Source of the DNA: Brevundimonas sp. UBA7534
GTDB taxonomy: Bacteria; Pseudomonadota; Alphaproteobacteria; Caulobacterales; Caulobacteraceae
Assembly (NCBI RefSeq): GCF_002479325.1
Contig: NZ_DLMO01000125.1
Coordinates: 1,322 to 40,664 of the forward strand
Direction: 5' to 3'
DNA length: 39,343 nucleotides
The notes beneath the pieces are model-generated. The model was not told the DNA's origin and searched no databases. It saw nothing but the letters and a program-made list of their open reading frames with translations. Below, in pieces: positions 8,147-15,592 of this stretch (within the stretch, counting starts at the first letter, position 1; each line of letters opens with the position of its first letter). Both the position numbers and the translations under genes were made by a program.

Positions 8147-8749
8147 ATGGCGCAACAACCCCAACGCGGCGGCGGCGATCGCAATCGTCGCGACAACCGC
8201 AACGCCCCGCCCGTCGAAGGTCCGGATTCGGACATCGTCGAAAAGCTGGTGCACATCAACCGTGTCGCCGCCACCGTGAAGGGCGGTCGTCGCTTCTCGT
8301 TCGCGGCCCTGATGGTCGTCGGCGACGGCAAGGGCCGCGTCGGCTTCGGTCACGGCAAGGCGCGCGAAGTGCCGGAAGCCATCCGCAAGGCGACCGAAGA
8401 AGCCAAGAAGACCATGATCCGCGTTCCGCTGCGCGAGAACCGCACCCTGCACCACGACGGCAACGGCCGTTGGGGCGCCGGCAAGATCATGATGCGCGCC
8501 GCCCCTCCCGGGACCGGCGTCATCGCGGGCGGTCCGATGCGCGCCGTGCTCGAAACCCTGGGCGTCCAGGACGTCGTGGGCAAGTCGACCGGCTCGTCGA
8601 ACCCCTACAACATGATCCGCGCGACGTTCGAAGCGCTGAAGGTCCAGTCCTCGCCCCGTCAGGTCGCGTCCAAGCGCGGCAAGAAGGTCGCGGATCTGAT
8701 GGGCCGTCGCAACGACGGCGCCTCGGCGCCGGAAGCCGTGGAGTCCTAA
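8147..8749 (+). CDS. rpsE: 30S ribosomal protein S5
   Basis: 30S body protein affecting decoding fidelity. The 200-residue product has an N-terminal Gln/Arg/Asn-rich extension (about 25 residues). The double-stranded-RNA-binding-like domain follows with EKLVHINRVAATVKGGRRFS and GDGKGRVGFGHGKAREVPEA, then the C-terminal domain with GTGVIAGGPMRAVLE and KSTGSSNPYNMIRATFEAL. No obvious change is visible in the VKGGRR loop. It lies 3 nt before rpmD. Confidence 0.97.
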   Translation: MAQQPQRGGGDRNRRDNRNAPPVEGPDSDIVEKLVHINRVAATVKGGRRFSFAALMVVGDGKGRVGFGHGKAREVPEAIRKATEEAKKTMIRVPLRENRTLHHDGNGRWGAGKIMMRAAPPGTGVIAGGPMRAVLETLGVQDVVGKSTGSSNPYNMIRATFEALKVQSSPRQVASKRGKKVADLMGRRNDGASAPEAVES

Positions 8750-8752
8750 GTC

Positions 8753-8953
8753 ATGGCCACGAAGAAGACTGAAGCCAAGACGGTCACCGTCAAGCAGATC
8801 GCTTCGCCGATCCGCCGCAAGGGCGACCAGCGCGCCACCCTGGTGGGCCTGGGCCTGAACCGCATGGGCCGCGAGTCCACGCTGGAGGACACCCCCTCGG
8901 TTCGCGGAATGATCGCCAAGGTCGCCCACCTGACCGAGATCGTCGAAAAGTAA
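8753..8953 (+). CDS. rpmD: 50S ribosomal protein L30
   Basis: Small peripheral 50S protein. The 66-residue product has KTVTVKQIASPIRRKGDQRA and LVGLGLNRMGRESTLEDTPS, the family core, followed by RGMIAKVAHLTEIVE. It is the last gene of the uninterrupted packed block; 157 nt with hairpin structures separate it from rplO. Confidence 0.95.
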   Translation: MATKKTEAKTVTVKQIASPIRRKGDQRATLVGLGLNRMGRESTLEDTPSVRGMIAKVAHLTEIVEK

Positions 8954-8960
8954 GACGTTT

Positions 8961-8987
8961 CGCCCTCTCCCGTGTCGGGGGAGGGCG
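8961..8987 (+). terminator. Strong hairpin after rpmD
   Basis: An 11-bp stem with one G-T wobble (8961-8971 with 8977-8987) and a GTGTC loop begins 7 nt after the rpmD stop. It is followed by GTTTCGCTTTT, a weak T-rich tail. It could be an attenuator, an RNA processing or stabiliser hairpin for the upstream mRNA, or the first half of a tandem terminator. Confidence 0.55.
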
Positions 8988-9012
8988 TTTCGCTTTTCGG
9001 CGATACGCTTGC

Positions 9013-9040
9013 TTGTAAATTCCCGGGGGGCCGCCTAGAA
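9013..9040 (+). promoter_or_regulatory. Weak promoter candidate before rplO
   Basis: TTGTAA (9013-9018), a 16-nt spacer and CTAGAA (9035-9040) resemble a housekeeping promoter only loosely. The proposed -10 lies in the loop of the terminator-like hairpin, so the two signals may conflict. It is listed because transcription would need to restart here if the terminator is efficient. Confidence 0.2.
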
Positions 9041-9057
9041 GCGGCCCTTCATTTTTT
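9028..9057 (+). terminator. Intrinsic terminator-like hairpin between rpmD and rplO
   Basis: A perfect 7-bp GC stem GGGCCGC/GCGGCCC with a CTAGAA loop is followed by TTCATTTTTT. This has the form of a rho-independent terminator, and it lies 53 nt before the rplO start, inside what is a continuous operon in many bacteria. It may lower or end transcription from the S10/spc block before rplO. Confidence 0.6.
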
Positions 9058-9110
9058 CAACGCCGAGTCTGGCCCCCGGCCAGGCGCTAGCACCCGAAAG
9101 GATCAGGCAC

Positions 9111-9704
9111 ATGAAGCTGAACGAAATCCGTGACAACGAAGGCGCCCACAAGAAGCGCATGCGCGTGGGCCGCGGCCCCGGCTCGGGCAAGGGCAAGACC
9201 TCCGGCCGCGGCGTGAAGGGCCAGAAGTCCCGCACCGGCGTCAGCCTGCTGGGCTTCGAAGGCGGCCAGATGCCGCTGTACATGCGTATGCCCAAGCGCG
9301 GCTTCAACAACCCCAACGCCCTGAAGCTGGCCGAGGTGAACCTGTGGCGTCTGCAAGAGGCGGTCGACGCCGGCAAGCTGGACGCCAAGGCTGAAGTCAA
9401 CGGCGCGGCGCTGGTCGCCGCCGGCGTGATCCGTCGCGCCAAGGATGGCGTGCGCGTTCTGGGCACGGGCGAGTTGAAGGCCAAGCTGAACCTGGTCGTC
9501 TGGTCGGCCTCGTCGGGCGCCAAGAAGGCCATCGAAGCCGCCGGCGGTTCGCTGACCGAGCAACGCATCGAGGCCGAAGCCAAGGCCGCCGCGCGCGTCG
9601 AGAAGCGCAACGCCGCCAAGGGCAAGGCTCCGGCCCCCAAGGCGCCGAAGGGCGACGCCAACAAGGTCTCGGCCCGCGCCAAGCGCACCGCCGCCAAGGC
9701 CTGA
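9111..9704 (+). CDS. rplO: 50S ribosomal protein L15
   Basis: 50S assembly protein. The start MKLNEIRDNEGAHKKRMRVG, followed by GRGPGSGKGKTSGRGVKGQK and GFEGGQMPLYMRMPKRGF (quoted in parts), is diagnostic. The C-terminal half carries GVRVLGTGELKAKLNLVV. At 197 residues it exceeds the common ~145-160. The extra sequence is an Ala/Lys-rich basic tail from about residue 155, likely disordered rRNA-contacting sequence. It has an AGGATCAGGCAC RBS region and long flanking intergenic leaders. Confidence 0.96.
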   Translation: MKLNEIRDNEGAHKKRMRVGRGPGSGKGKTSGRGVKGQKSRTGVSLLGFEGGQMPLYMRMPKRGFNNPNALKLAEVNLWRLQEAVDAGKLDAKAEVNGAALVAAGVIRRAKDGVRVLGTGELKAKLNLVVWSASSGAKKAIEAAGGSLTEQRIEAEAKAAARVEKRNAAKGKAPAPKAPKGDANKVSARAKRTAAKA

Positions 9705-9707
9705 TCA

Positions 9708-9819
9708 CCGCGTCGTCGCGGTCGTTCGACCGTGGTCTGAGTACATCGTGACGACGAAAGAACGGAAGCGGCCTCGCAAGAGCGCCGCTTTCCGCCTATC
9801 TGACGACTCTGTCAGTCGT
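9708..9819 (+). promoter_or_regulatory. Structured leader of secY with four dyads
   Basis: Four inverted repeats fill this leader. CCGCG-TCGT-CGCGG is at 9708-9721. CGGTCG-TT-CGACCG is at 9719-9732 and overlaps the first, so the two exclude each other. AAGCGGCCTC-GCAA-GAG-c-GCCGCTT is at 9766-9790, with one bulged base. ACGACT-CTGTC-AGTCGT is at 9803-9819, just before the GGGGACG RBS. None has a T-run. The arrangement could fold as an mRNA regulatory element; that is inference. Confidence 0.4.
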
Positions 9820-9830
9820 GGGGACGCATA

Positions 9831-11210
9831 ATGGCTTCGGCCGCTGAACAACTCGCCGCAAACATGAACATGGGCTCGTTCGCCAAGGCGACCGAGCTGC
9901 ACAAGCGCCTGCTGTTCACGCTGGGCGCGCTGCTGGTCTATCGCATCGGGACCTATGTGCCGATCCCGGGGATCAACTCCCAGGCCTTCCTGCAGTTCTT
10001 CCAGAACCCGGATCAGTCGCGCGGCATCCTGGACATGTTCAACATGTTCTCGGGCGGCGCGGTCGAGCGCATGGCCATCTTCGCCCTGAACGTGATGCCC
10101 TACATTTCGGCGTCCATCATCGTGCAACTGATGGGCACGGTGTATCCGCCCTGGGAAAAGCTGAAGAAGGAAGGCGGCGAAAGCGGCCGCAAGCAGCTGA
10201 ACCAGTACACGCGCTACCTGACGGTGTTCCTGGCGTTGGCGCAGTCGTTCGGCATCGCCGTGGGCCTGAACAGCACGGCCGGCCTGGTCGACAACCCTGG
10301 CATCTTCTTCATCGCCTCGACGGTCGTGACCCTGACGGGCGGCACCATGTTCCTGATGTGGCTGGGTGAGCAGGTGACGGCGCGTGGCGTCGGCAACGGC
10401 ATCTCGCTGATCATCTTCGCCGGCATCGTGGCGGTGCTGCCGTCCACGGTGGCGCGCCTGCTGGGCCTGGCCCAACAAGGTCAGATGTCCGCCTTCGCCC
10501 TGCTGTTCATCGCCGTGCTGGCGGTGGCCACGGTCGTCTTCATCGTCTTCATGGAACGCGCCCAGCGTCGGCTTCTGATCCAGTATCCGAAGCGTCAGGA
10601 AGGCAACCGCATGGCGGGAGGCGAACGCTCGTTCCTGCCGCTTAAGGTCAACACCGCCGGCGTCATTCCGCCCATCTTCGCCTCGTCGCTGCTGATGCTG
10701 CCGACGACGGTGGCGACCATGACGGCCAACGCCGACCTTCCGCCGTGGATGAGCTGGCTGCCGCTGGTGACGGCGCAGCTGACGCACGGCCAGCCGCTGT
10801 TCATGGCGCTGTACGCCGCGCTGATCATCTTCTTCTGCTTCTTCTACACCTCGATCACCTTCAACCCGGAGGACACGGCCGAGAACCTGCGCAAGTACGG
10901 CGGCTTCCTGCCGGGCATCCGTCCAGGCAAGCGTACGGCCGAGTATCTGGACTATGTTCTGACCCGCCTGACCGTGATCGGCGCCGCCTACATCACCGCC
11001 GTCTGCCTGCTGCCCGAATTCCTGGTCGCCCAGATGGGCAACAGCCTCTACTTCGGCGGAACGTCTATCTTGATCGTGGTGTCGGTGACGATGGACACTG
11101 TCGCCCAGATCCAGTCGCAGCTGCTGGCCCACCAGTACGAGGGGCTGATCAAGAAGGCGAAGCTGCGGGGTCGTGGCGGTCGCGGGGCGCCCGCGCCGGT
11201 CCGTCGCTGA
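9831..11210 (+). CDS. secY: Preprotein translocase subunit SecY
   Basis: Channel subunit of the SecYEG translocon in the inner membrane. The 459-residue product has the alphaproteobacterial N-terminus MASAAEQLAANMN and the first transmembrane helix LLFTLGALLVYRIGTYVPIPG. Further on are FNMFSGGAVERMAIFALNVMPYISASI (plug and TM2 region, in parts), TM segments through to YLDYVLTRLTVIGAAYITAVCL, and the cytoplasmic loop RRLLIQYPKR. Ten hydrophobic segments are expected and are seen. The start follows a GGGGACGCATA leader; adk begins 34 nt downstream. Confidence 0.97.
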   Translation: MASAAEQLAANMNMGSFAKATELHKRLLFTLGALLVYRIGTYVPIPGINSQAFLQFFQNPDQSRGILDMFNMFSGGAVERMAIFALNVMPYISASIIVQLMGTVYPPWEKLKKEGGESGRKQLNQYTRYLTVFLALAQSFGIAVGLNSTAGLVDNPGIFFIASTVVTLTGGTMFLMWLGEQVTARGVGNGISLIIFAGIVAVLPSTVARLLGLAQQGQMSAFALLFIAVLAVATVVFIVFMERAQRRLLIQYPKRQEGNRMAGGERSFLPLKVNTAGVIPPIFASSLLMLPTTVATMTANADLPPWMSWLPLVTAQLTHGQPLFMALYAALIIFFCFFYTSITFNPEDTAENLRKYGGFLPGIRPGKRTAEYLDYVLTRLTVIGAAYITAVCLLPEFLVAQMGNSLYFGGTSILIVVSVTMDTVAQIQSQLLAHQYEGLIKKAKLRGRGGRGAPAPVRR

Positions 11211-11244
11211 TTGTAGACTTCAAGGCCTCGGGGAGGGCTGACGC

Positions 11245-11805
11245 GTGAACTTGATTCTGTTCGGACCGCCGGCGGCGGGCAAGGGCACCCAGGCCAAGCG
11301 ACTGGTGGAAGAAAAGGGCATGGTTCAGCTCTCCACCGGCGACATGCTGCGGGCGGCCATCGCCTCCGGCTCGGATCTGGGCCTGAAGGTCAAGGATGTG
11401 CTGGCCCGTGGCGACCTGGTCACCGACGAGATCGTCATCGCCTTGATCGAGGATCGCCTGCCGGAGGCCGAGGCCGCCGGCGGCGCCATCTTCGACGGCT
11501 TCCCCCGCACCGTGGCCCAGGCCGAGGCGCTGGACGCCATGCTGGCCAAGCGCGGCGCTCAGATCGACGCCGTGGTCCGCCTGAAGGTCGACGACGCCGC
11601 CCTGACCGAACGCATCGCCAAGCGCTTCGCCGACCAGGGCCGGCCGGACGACAATCCCGAGACCTTCAAGGATCGACTGGCCGTCTACAACAAGCAGACG
11701 GCGCCGCTGCTGCCCTACTACGAGGCACAAGGAAAGCTGACCGAGGTGGACGGCATGGGCGACATCGCGTCCGTCGCCAAGGCCATCGACGGAGCCCTGG
11801 CCTGA
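11245..11805 (+). CDS. adk: Adenylate kinase (short type)
   Basis: Catalyses ATP + AMP = 2 ADP in the cytosol. The 186-residue product has the P-loop GPPAAGKGTQ near residues 7-16, the AMP-binding LSTGDMLRAAI and the DGFPRTVAQAEAL block near residues 85-97. The LID segment is short (RPDDNPETFKDRL) without a cysteine zinc cluster, so it is the short bacterial form. The start is GTG, preceded by GGGGAGGG. It lies 34 nt after secY, the usual alphaproteobacterial position, but the next gene is not rpsM. Confidence 0.97.
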   Translation: MNLILFGPPAAGKGTQAKRLVEEKGMVQLSTGDMLRAAIASGSDLGLKVKDVLARGDLVTDEIVIALIEDRLPEAEAAGGAIFDGFPRTVAQAEALDAMLAKRGAQIDAVVRLKVDDAALTERIAKRFADQGRPDDNPETFKDRLAVYNKQTAPLLPYYEAQGKLTEVDGMGDIASVAKAIDGALA

Positions 11806-11833
11806 AAGCCGGTTTCGGGCGTTTGATCGCCTG

Positions 11834-12571
11834 ATGACAGAAGAACCCGACAGGATGACCGCAAGGCGCGCCCGCAGACGCGGGCGCGCCTTCGCCATAT
11901 TCGCCGGCGTGGCTGCAGCCGAGATCGGGCTGTTCCTGCTGTTGGGGCAGGTGCGAGGGGCGCGTCCGCGGAATGTGGAGGAGCCGCCGGCGTTCGAGGT
12001 CGTGCTGTACGATCCGCCGCCGCCGCCCGTGTCGTCGGAGCCCCCGGCGCCCGAAGCGGGGGGAGGGGCGCCGGCCGCCCCGTCGCGCGTGCACACGCCG
12101 CCCCCGCCGCCGCGCCAGCCGCCGCCATCGCCGGTTCCGACGCCGCCCGTCCCTGCTCCGGAGCCGGACCCCATCGTCGTCGGGGCGGCGCCGGCGCCCT
12201 CGCCCTCTCCGGGGTTTGGGCAGGGCGGAGAGGGGACCGGATCGGGCACCGGCGTGGGCGAGGGCGCGGGGCTGGGGCGAGGCTCTACGGGGCCACGCCT
12301 GATCACAGGGCCGACTTTGGCGCAGATCCGGGCCTGCCATCCGCGAAACGCGCGCAGCCGCTATGGGCGAGCCGAACTGTCCTGCGTCATCCGGTCGGAT
12401 CGGCGGCTGGAGGCCTGTCGCGTGGTCAGCGAGGATCCGCCGGGGCTGGGATTCGACGCGGCCGGACAGTGCGCCGTGGTCAACTTCCGCTTCCAGCCTC
12501 CGACCGAGGACGGCCGTCCGCTGGACGGGCAGAGGGTGACGGTGGGCATCGACTTCGGCCGGCCGCGCTGA
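11834..12571 (+). CDS. TonB-like proline-rich energy-transducer protein
   Basis: The 245-residue product has a cytoplasmic basic segment (MTARRARRRGR) and one transmembrane helix near residues 21-37 (FAIFAGVAAAEIGLFLLL). A long periplasmic Pro/Ala/Gly-rich linker (PPPPPVSSEPPAPEA and PPPPPRQPPPSPVP type) runs from about residues 50-150. The C-terminal part, roughly residues 160-243, resembles a TonB C-terminal domain (GRAELSCVIRSDRRLEACRV followed by FRFQPPTEDGRPLDGQRV, in parts) with two cysteines. No ExbB/ExbD genes are nearby. It could couple to an outer-membrane receptor or be a TonB-fold protein with another partner. It starts 28 nt after adk, and an in-frame ATG at 11855 is an alternative start. 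Confidence 0.75.
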   Translation: MTEEPDRMTARRARRRGRAFAIFAGVAAAEIGLFLLLGQVRGARPRNVEEPPAFEVVLYDPPPPPVSSEPPAPEAGGGAPAAPSRVHTPPPPPRQPPPSPVPTPPVPAPEPDPIVVGAAPAPSPSPGFGQGGEGTGSGTGVGEGAGLGRGSTGPRLITGPTLAQIRACHPRNARSRYGRAELSCVIRSDRRLEACRVVSEDPPGLGFDAAGQCAVVNFRFQPPTEDGRPLDGQRVTVGIDFGRPR

Positions 12572-12631
12572 CGTTGACACCAGGCCCGCCGAGCCGCTTC
12601 AGTCCGAACGGCTGTTGAGGGGGCTTATACG

Positions 12632-15108
12632 ATGATCCGCGGACTGATGACGGCGACGGCGCTCGCTCTGGTGCTGGCGACGGGTGCGACGGGGCCGGCG
12701 ATGGCGGCCGCGACGATGGCGGCGGCTTCGGAACAGCGGACGGACGGTCTGTTTCCCCTGATCGTCGACGCGGACAAGGGGGCGGTGAAGATCGAACTGC
12801 CTGCGCCGGGCGCGGACGGCGTCATGGCCCGGGTGATCCACTTCACCACCCTGAGAACCGGAGTCGGATCGGCGGTGACGGGTCTGGACCGGGCCCAGAT
12901 CGGTCCGACGCATATCCTGGTGTTTCGCCGGATGGGCGACCGTGTGGTGATCGAATACGAGAATCCCGCCTATCGCGCCGAGACGGGTTCGGGCGACGAG
13001 CAGGCTGCGGCGCGCGACGCCTTCCTGCGTTCGGTCGTCTGGTCCGGCCCGATCGACCGCCGCACCGAGCGCGGCGGCGTGGTGGTCGACATCGGCAAGT
13101 TCCTGACGTGGGATTCGACGGGGATCGCGGCCGCGCTGAAGCAGGCGGGGCAGGGCGCCTTCAAGCCTGTCGCGGACCTGAGCCTGGTGGACGCCTCGGC
13201 CGCGCGGGTGTTTCCGGAGAACCTGGAACTGGAGGCCGTGCTGACCTTTTCGTCGGACGAGGCGGGGCGCGAGGTGTCGCGGATCGCGCCCGACGCCCGT
13301 CTGGTCAGCTTCACTGTGCATCACAGCTTTGTCGGACTGCCCGACGCCGGATACGAGGTCCGGCCCTTCGATTCCCGCACGGGGGCGATGAACCAGGTGG
13401 TGCACGACTTTTCCGCCCCGCTGGATGCGCCCATCGCCCAGCGGCTGGCCGCACGCTTCCGCCTGGAGAAGACCGATCCGACCGCCGCGCGCTCCACCGT
13501 CAAGCAGCCCATCGTCTTCTATGTCGATCGCGCCGCGCCCGAGCCGATCCGCTCGGCCCTGGTGGAGGGCGCGTCCTGGTGGGCCGAGGCGTTCGACCGC
13601 GCGGGCTTCATCGACGCCTATCGCGTCGAGGTCCTGCCGGAGGGCGTCGATCCGATGGACGCGCGCTACAACGTCATCAACTGGGTGAACCGGGCGACGC
13701 GCAGTTGGTCCTATGGCCAGAGCGTGGTCGATCCGCGCACGGGCGAGATCGTCAAGGGATCGGTCCTGCTTGGTTCGCTGCGGGTGCGCCAGGACATGAT
13801 GATCCTGGAAGGGTTGGCCGGAGCGGCCCAGACCGGAAGCGGCGCCCAGGACGACGCCCAGCGGATCGCCCTGGCGCGCATTCGCCAGCTGGCGGCGCAC
13901 GAGGTCGGCCACGCCATCGGCCTGATGCACAACTTCGCCGCCTCGACCCAGGACCGGGCCTCGGTCATGGACTATCCGGTCCCGCGCATCGCAATCGGAC
14001 CGGACCAGGTATTGGACTTCTCGGACGCCTACGCCGTGGGCATGGGGCGTGGGACGACTTCGCCATCGACTGGCTGTATGCGCCGGCCGACGCCGCGACC
14101 CTGGACCGCAAGGCCAGGGAAGGCGCCGCGCGCCTGCGCTTCGTGTCCGACGCCGATACCCGAAGCGCCTCGGACGGCCAGCCATGGGGCAGTCTATGGG
14201 ATGACGGGGCCGATCCGGTGGAGGCGCTGGATCACACGATGCAGGTCAGGAGGATCGCCCTGTCTCGCTTCGGCCTGAACGCCCTGCCGGCCGGGTCGGC
14301 GGTGAACGACCTGCGACGCCGCCTGGTCCCCATTTATCTGTTCCACCGCTATCAGGTGGAGGCGGCCGCCAAGCTGATCGGCGGGACCGACTACGGCTTC
14401 CCCATCGCGGGCGACGGCCGAGAAAGCGCCGCGCCGGTGTCGGCCGAGCGTCAGTCCCAGGCTTTGGAGGCGGTGCTGGCGACGCTGGACCCCACGGCGC
14501 TGACCCTGCCGGTCCCGCTGCTGGACCTGCTGGCCGCCCAGCAGTCCGGCGACACGGACGTCCAGCACCAGATCGAGCTGTTCCCCGCCGAGACGGGCCG
14601 GGCGTTCGATGCCGGGATGGCGGCGGACGTGGCCGCCGAAGTCACCCTGTCGGCGCTGTTCGCTCCCGAGCGGGTCAATCGCCTGGTCGAGGCGACGGCG
14701 CGCGATCCCGGCGCGCTGGGACTGCGACAAGTGCTGGGGCGGACCTCCGCCGCCGTCTTCGCCTCGGCGCAGGGTCGGGCGTCCGAGGCCGCGCGGCGGG
14801 TGCAGGCGCGCTATGTGCTGACGCTGGCGGGGCTGGCGCGCGGCGACGACCTGTCCGGCACGGCCGCCGCCTTGATCGAGTCAGAACTGTCGGCGACGGG
14901 CGAGCGGCTGCGCGGGGCGCGGGCCGCCGATCCCGTGCAGCGGGCGCACGACCGCTGGCTGGGCGCGCTGCTGGCGGATCGCGCGCGACTGGAGCAGATA
15001 TTGAAGGATCGCCGACATCCGGTGGCCGTGCCGCCGGGCAGCCCCATCGGCGACCAGGACTGCTGGCTGTGCACCGCAGGCGTGGTCCCGACCGTTGACG
15101 GCGTGTGA
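12632..15108 (+). pseudogene. Secreted zinc metalloprotease, interrupted by a one-base frameshift
   Basis: The first part (12632 to about 14047) encodes a signal peptide ending near residue 26 (TGPAMAA), a large N-terminal domain, and the zinc motif HEVGHAIGLMHNF from residue 423. It fits the DUF5117/DUF4953 zinc-dependent metalloprotease group. After DAYAVGMG the frame breaks at a GGGG run (14044-14047). The expected continuation WDDFAIDWLYAPADAATL is read in the next frame from 14050 to the stop at 15108 (last sense residues VPTVDGV). Adding one G restores MGAWDDF and a protein of about 825 residues. Start support: GAGGGGG at 12617-12623. The break may be a sequencing error at a homopolymer or a true inactivation. 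The substrate is unknown. Confidence 0.8.
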
Positions 15109-15122
15109 ATCATCTGTATAAG
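15095..15122 (+). promoter_or_regulatory. Housekeeping promoter of the rpsM-rpsK-rpoA-rplQ block
   Basis: TTGACG (15095-15100), a 16-nt spacer and TATAAG (15117-15122) match the sigma-70-type consensus well. The -35 lies inside the last codons of the metalloprotease gene, which stops at 15108. A transcription start near 15129 would leave an 80-nt leader before rpsM. This promoter would make the downstream ribosomal and RNA polymerase genes independent of the inserted genes upstream. Confidence 0.7.
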
Positions 15123-15145
15123 GGCGCCTTCCCGCGAAGGGCGCC

Positions 15146-15172
15146 ACGCTCCTGGTCTGTTGACCGGAGCGT
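15146..15172 (+). other. Hairpin in the rpsM 5' leader
   Basis: ACGCTCC pairs with GGAGCGT (15146-15152 and 15166-15172), and GGTC pairs with GACC inside, around a TGTT loop, with one bulged T. It lies between the predicted transcription start and rpsM. A second dyad (GGCGCCTTC-CCGC-GAA-g-GGCGCC, 15123-15145) adjoins it but would be only partly transcribed. In Escherichia coli S4 binds a leader structure in front of rpsM, but rpsD is not in this operon, so the role is open. Confidence 0.45.
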
Positions 15173-15208
15173 TTGTTGCGTCTGACTAACGCGTATCTGG
15201 AGAATTTC

Positions 15209-15577
15209 GTGGCCCGTATCGCTGGCGTCAATATCCCGACCAACAAGCGCGTTGAAATCGCGCTTCAGTACATCCACGGCATCGGCCCCGCCGCCGCCAA
15301 GGACATCACCGAAAAGGTCGGCATCGAGCCGGCGCGTCGCGTGAACCAACTGACGGACGCCGAAGTCCTGCAGATCCGCGAGACCATCGACAAGGATCAC
15401 ACCGTCGAGGGCGACCTGCGCCGCGAGACGTCGATGAACATCAAGCGCCTGATGGACCTGGCCTGCTACCGTGGCCTGCGTCACCGCAAGGGCCTGCCGG
15501 TCCGCGGTCAGCGCACGCACACCAACGCCCGCACCCGCAAGGGTCCGGCCAAGCCGATCGCCGGCAAGAAGAAGTAA
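15209..15577 (+). CDS. rpsM: 30S ribosomal protein S13
   Basis: 30S head protein contacting the P-site tRNA and forming the B1 bridges. The 122-residue product from the GTG at 15209 reads MARIAGVNIPTNKRVEIALQ, the exact family start. It continues with the helix-two-turn-helix YIHGIGPAAAKDI and the basic tail RGLRHRKGLPVRGQRTHTNA and beyond. An upstream TTG in the same frame (15173) would add 12 non-family residues. The GGAG at 15199-15202 supports the GTG. Confidence 0.96.
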   Translation: MARIAGVNIPTNKRVEIALQYIHGIGPAAAKDITEKVGIEPARRVNQLTDAEVLQIRETIDKDHTVEGDLRRETSMNIKRLMDLACYRGLRHRKGLPVRGQRTHTNARTRKGPAKPIAGKKK

Positions 15578-15592
15578 GAAAGGGCTGATCCG

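Noticed and set aside
7175..8929. Long minus-strand frame across rplF-rplR-rpsE-rpmD, and a similar one at 3341-4786
   Set aside because: Both run across several verified ribosomal genes, have low-complexity composition and no recognisable domain; they are mirror frames.
12574..12603. TTGACA at 12574-12579 as a promoter for the metalloprotease
   Set aside because: The -35 is perfect but the bases 17-18 nt downstream (CTTCAG or TTCAGT) are a poor -10, so it is not listed as a promoter.
14040..14052. Programmed ribosomal frameshift in the metalloprotease
   Set aside because: There is no recognised slippery heptamer with a downstream structure, and a single missing G in a G-run is the simpler explanation.
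15173..15208. A 12-residue N-terminal extension of S13 from TTG at 15173
   Set aside because: The added residues do not fit the family, and GGAG at 15199 is well placed for the GTG at 15209.
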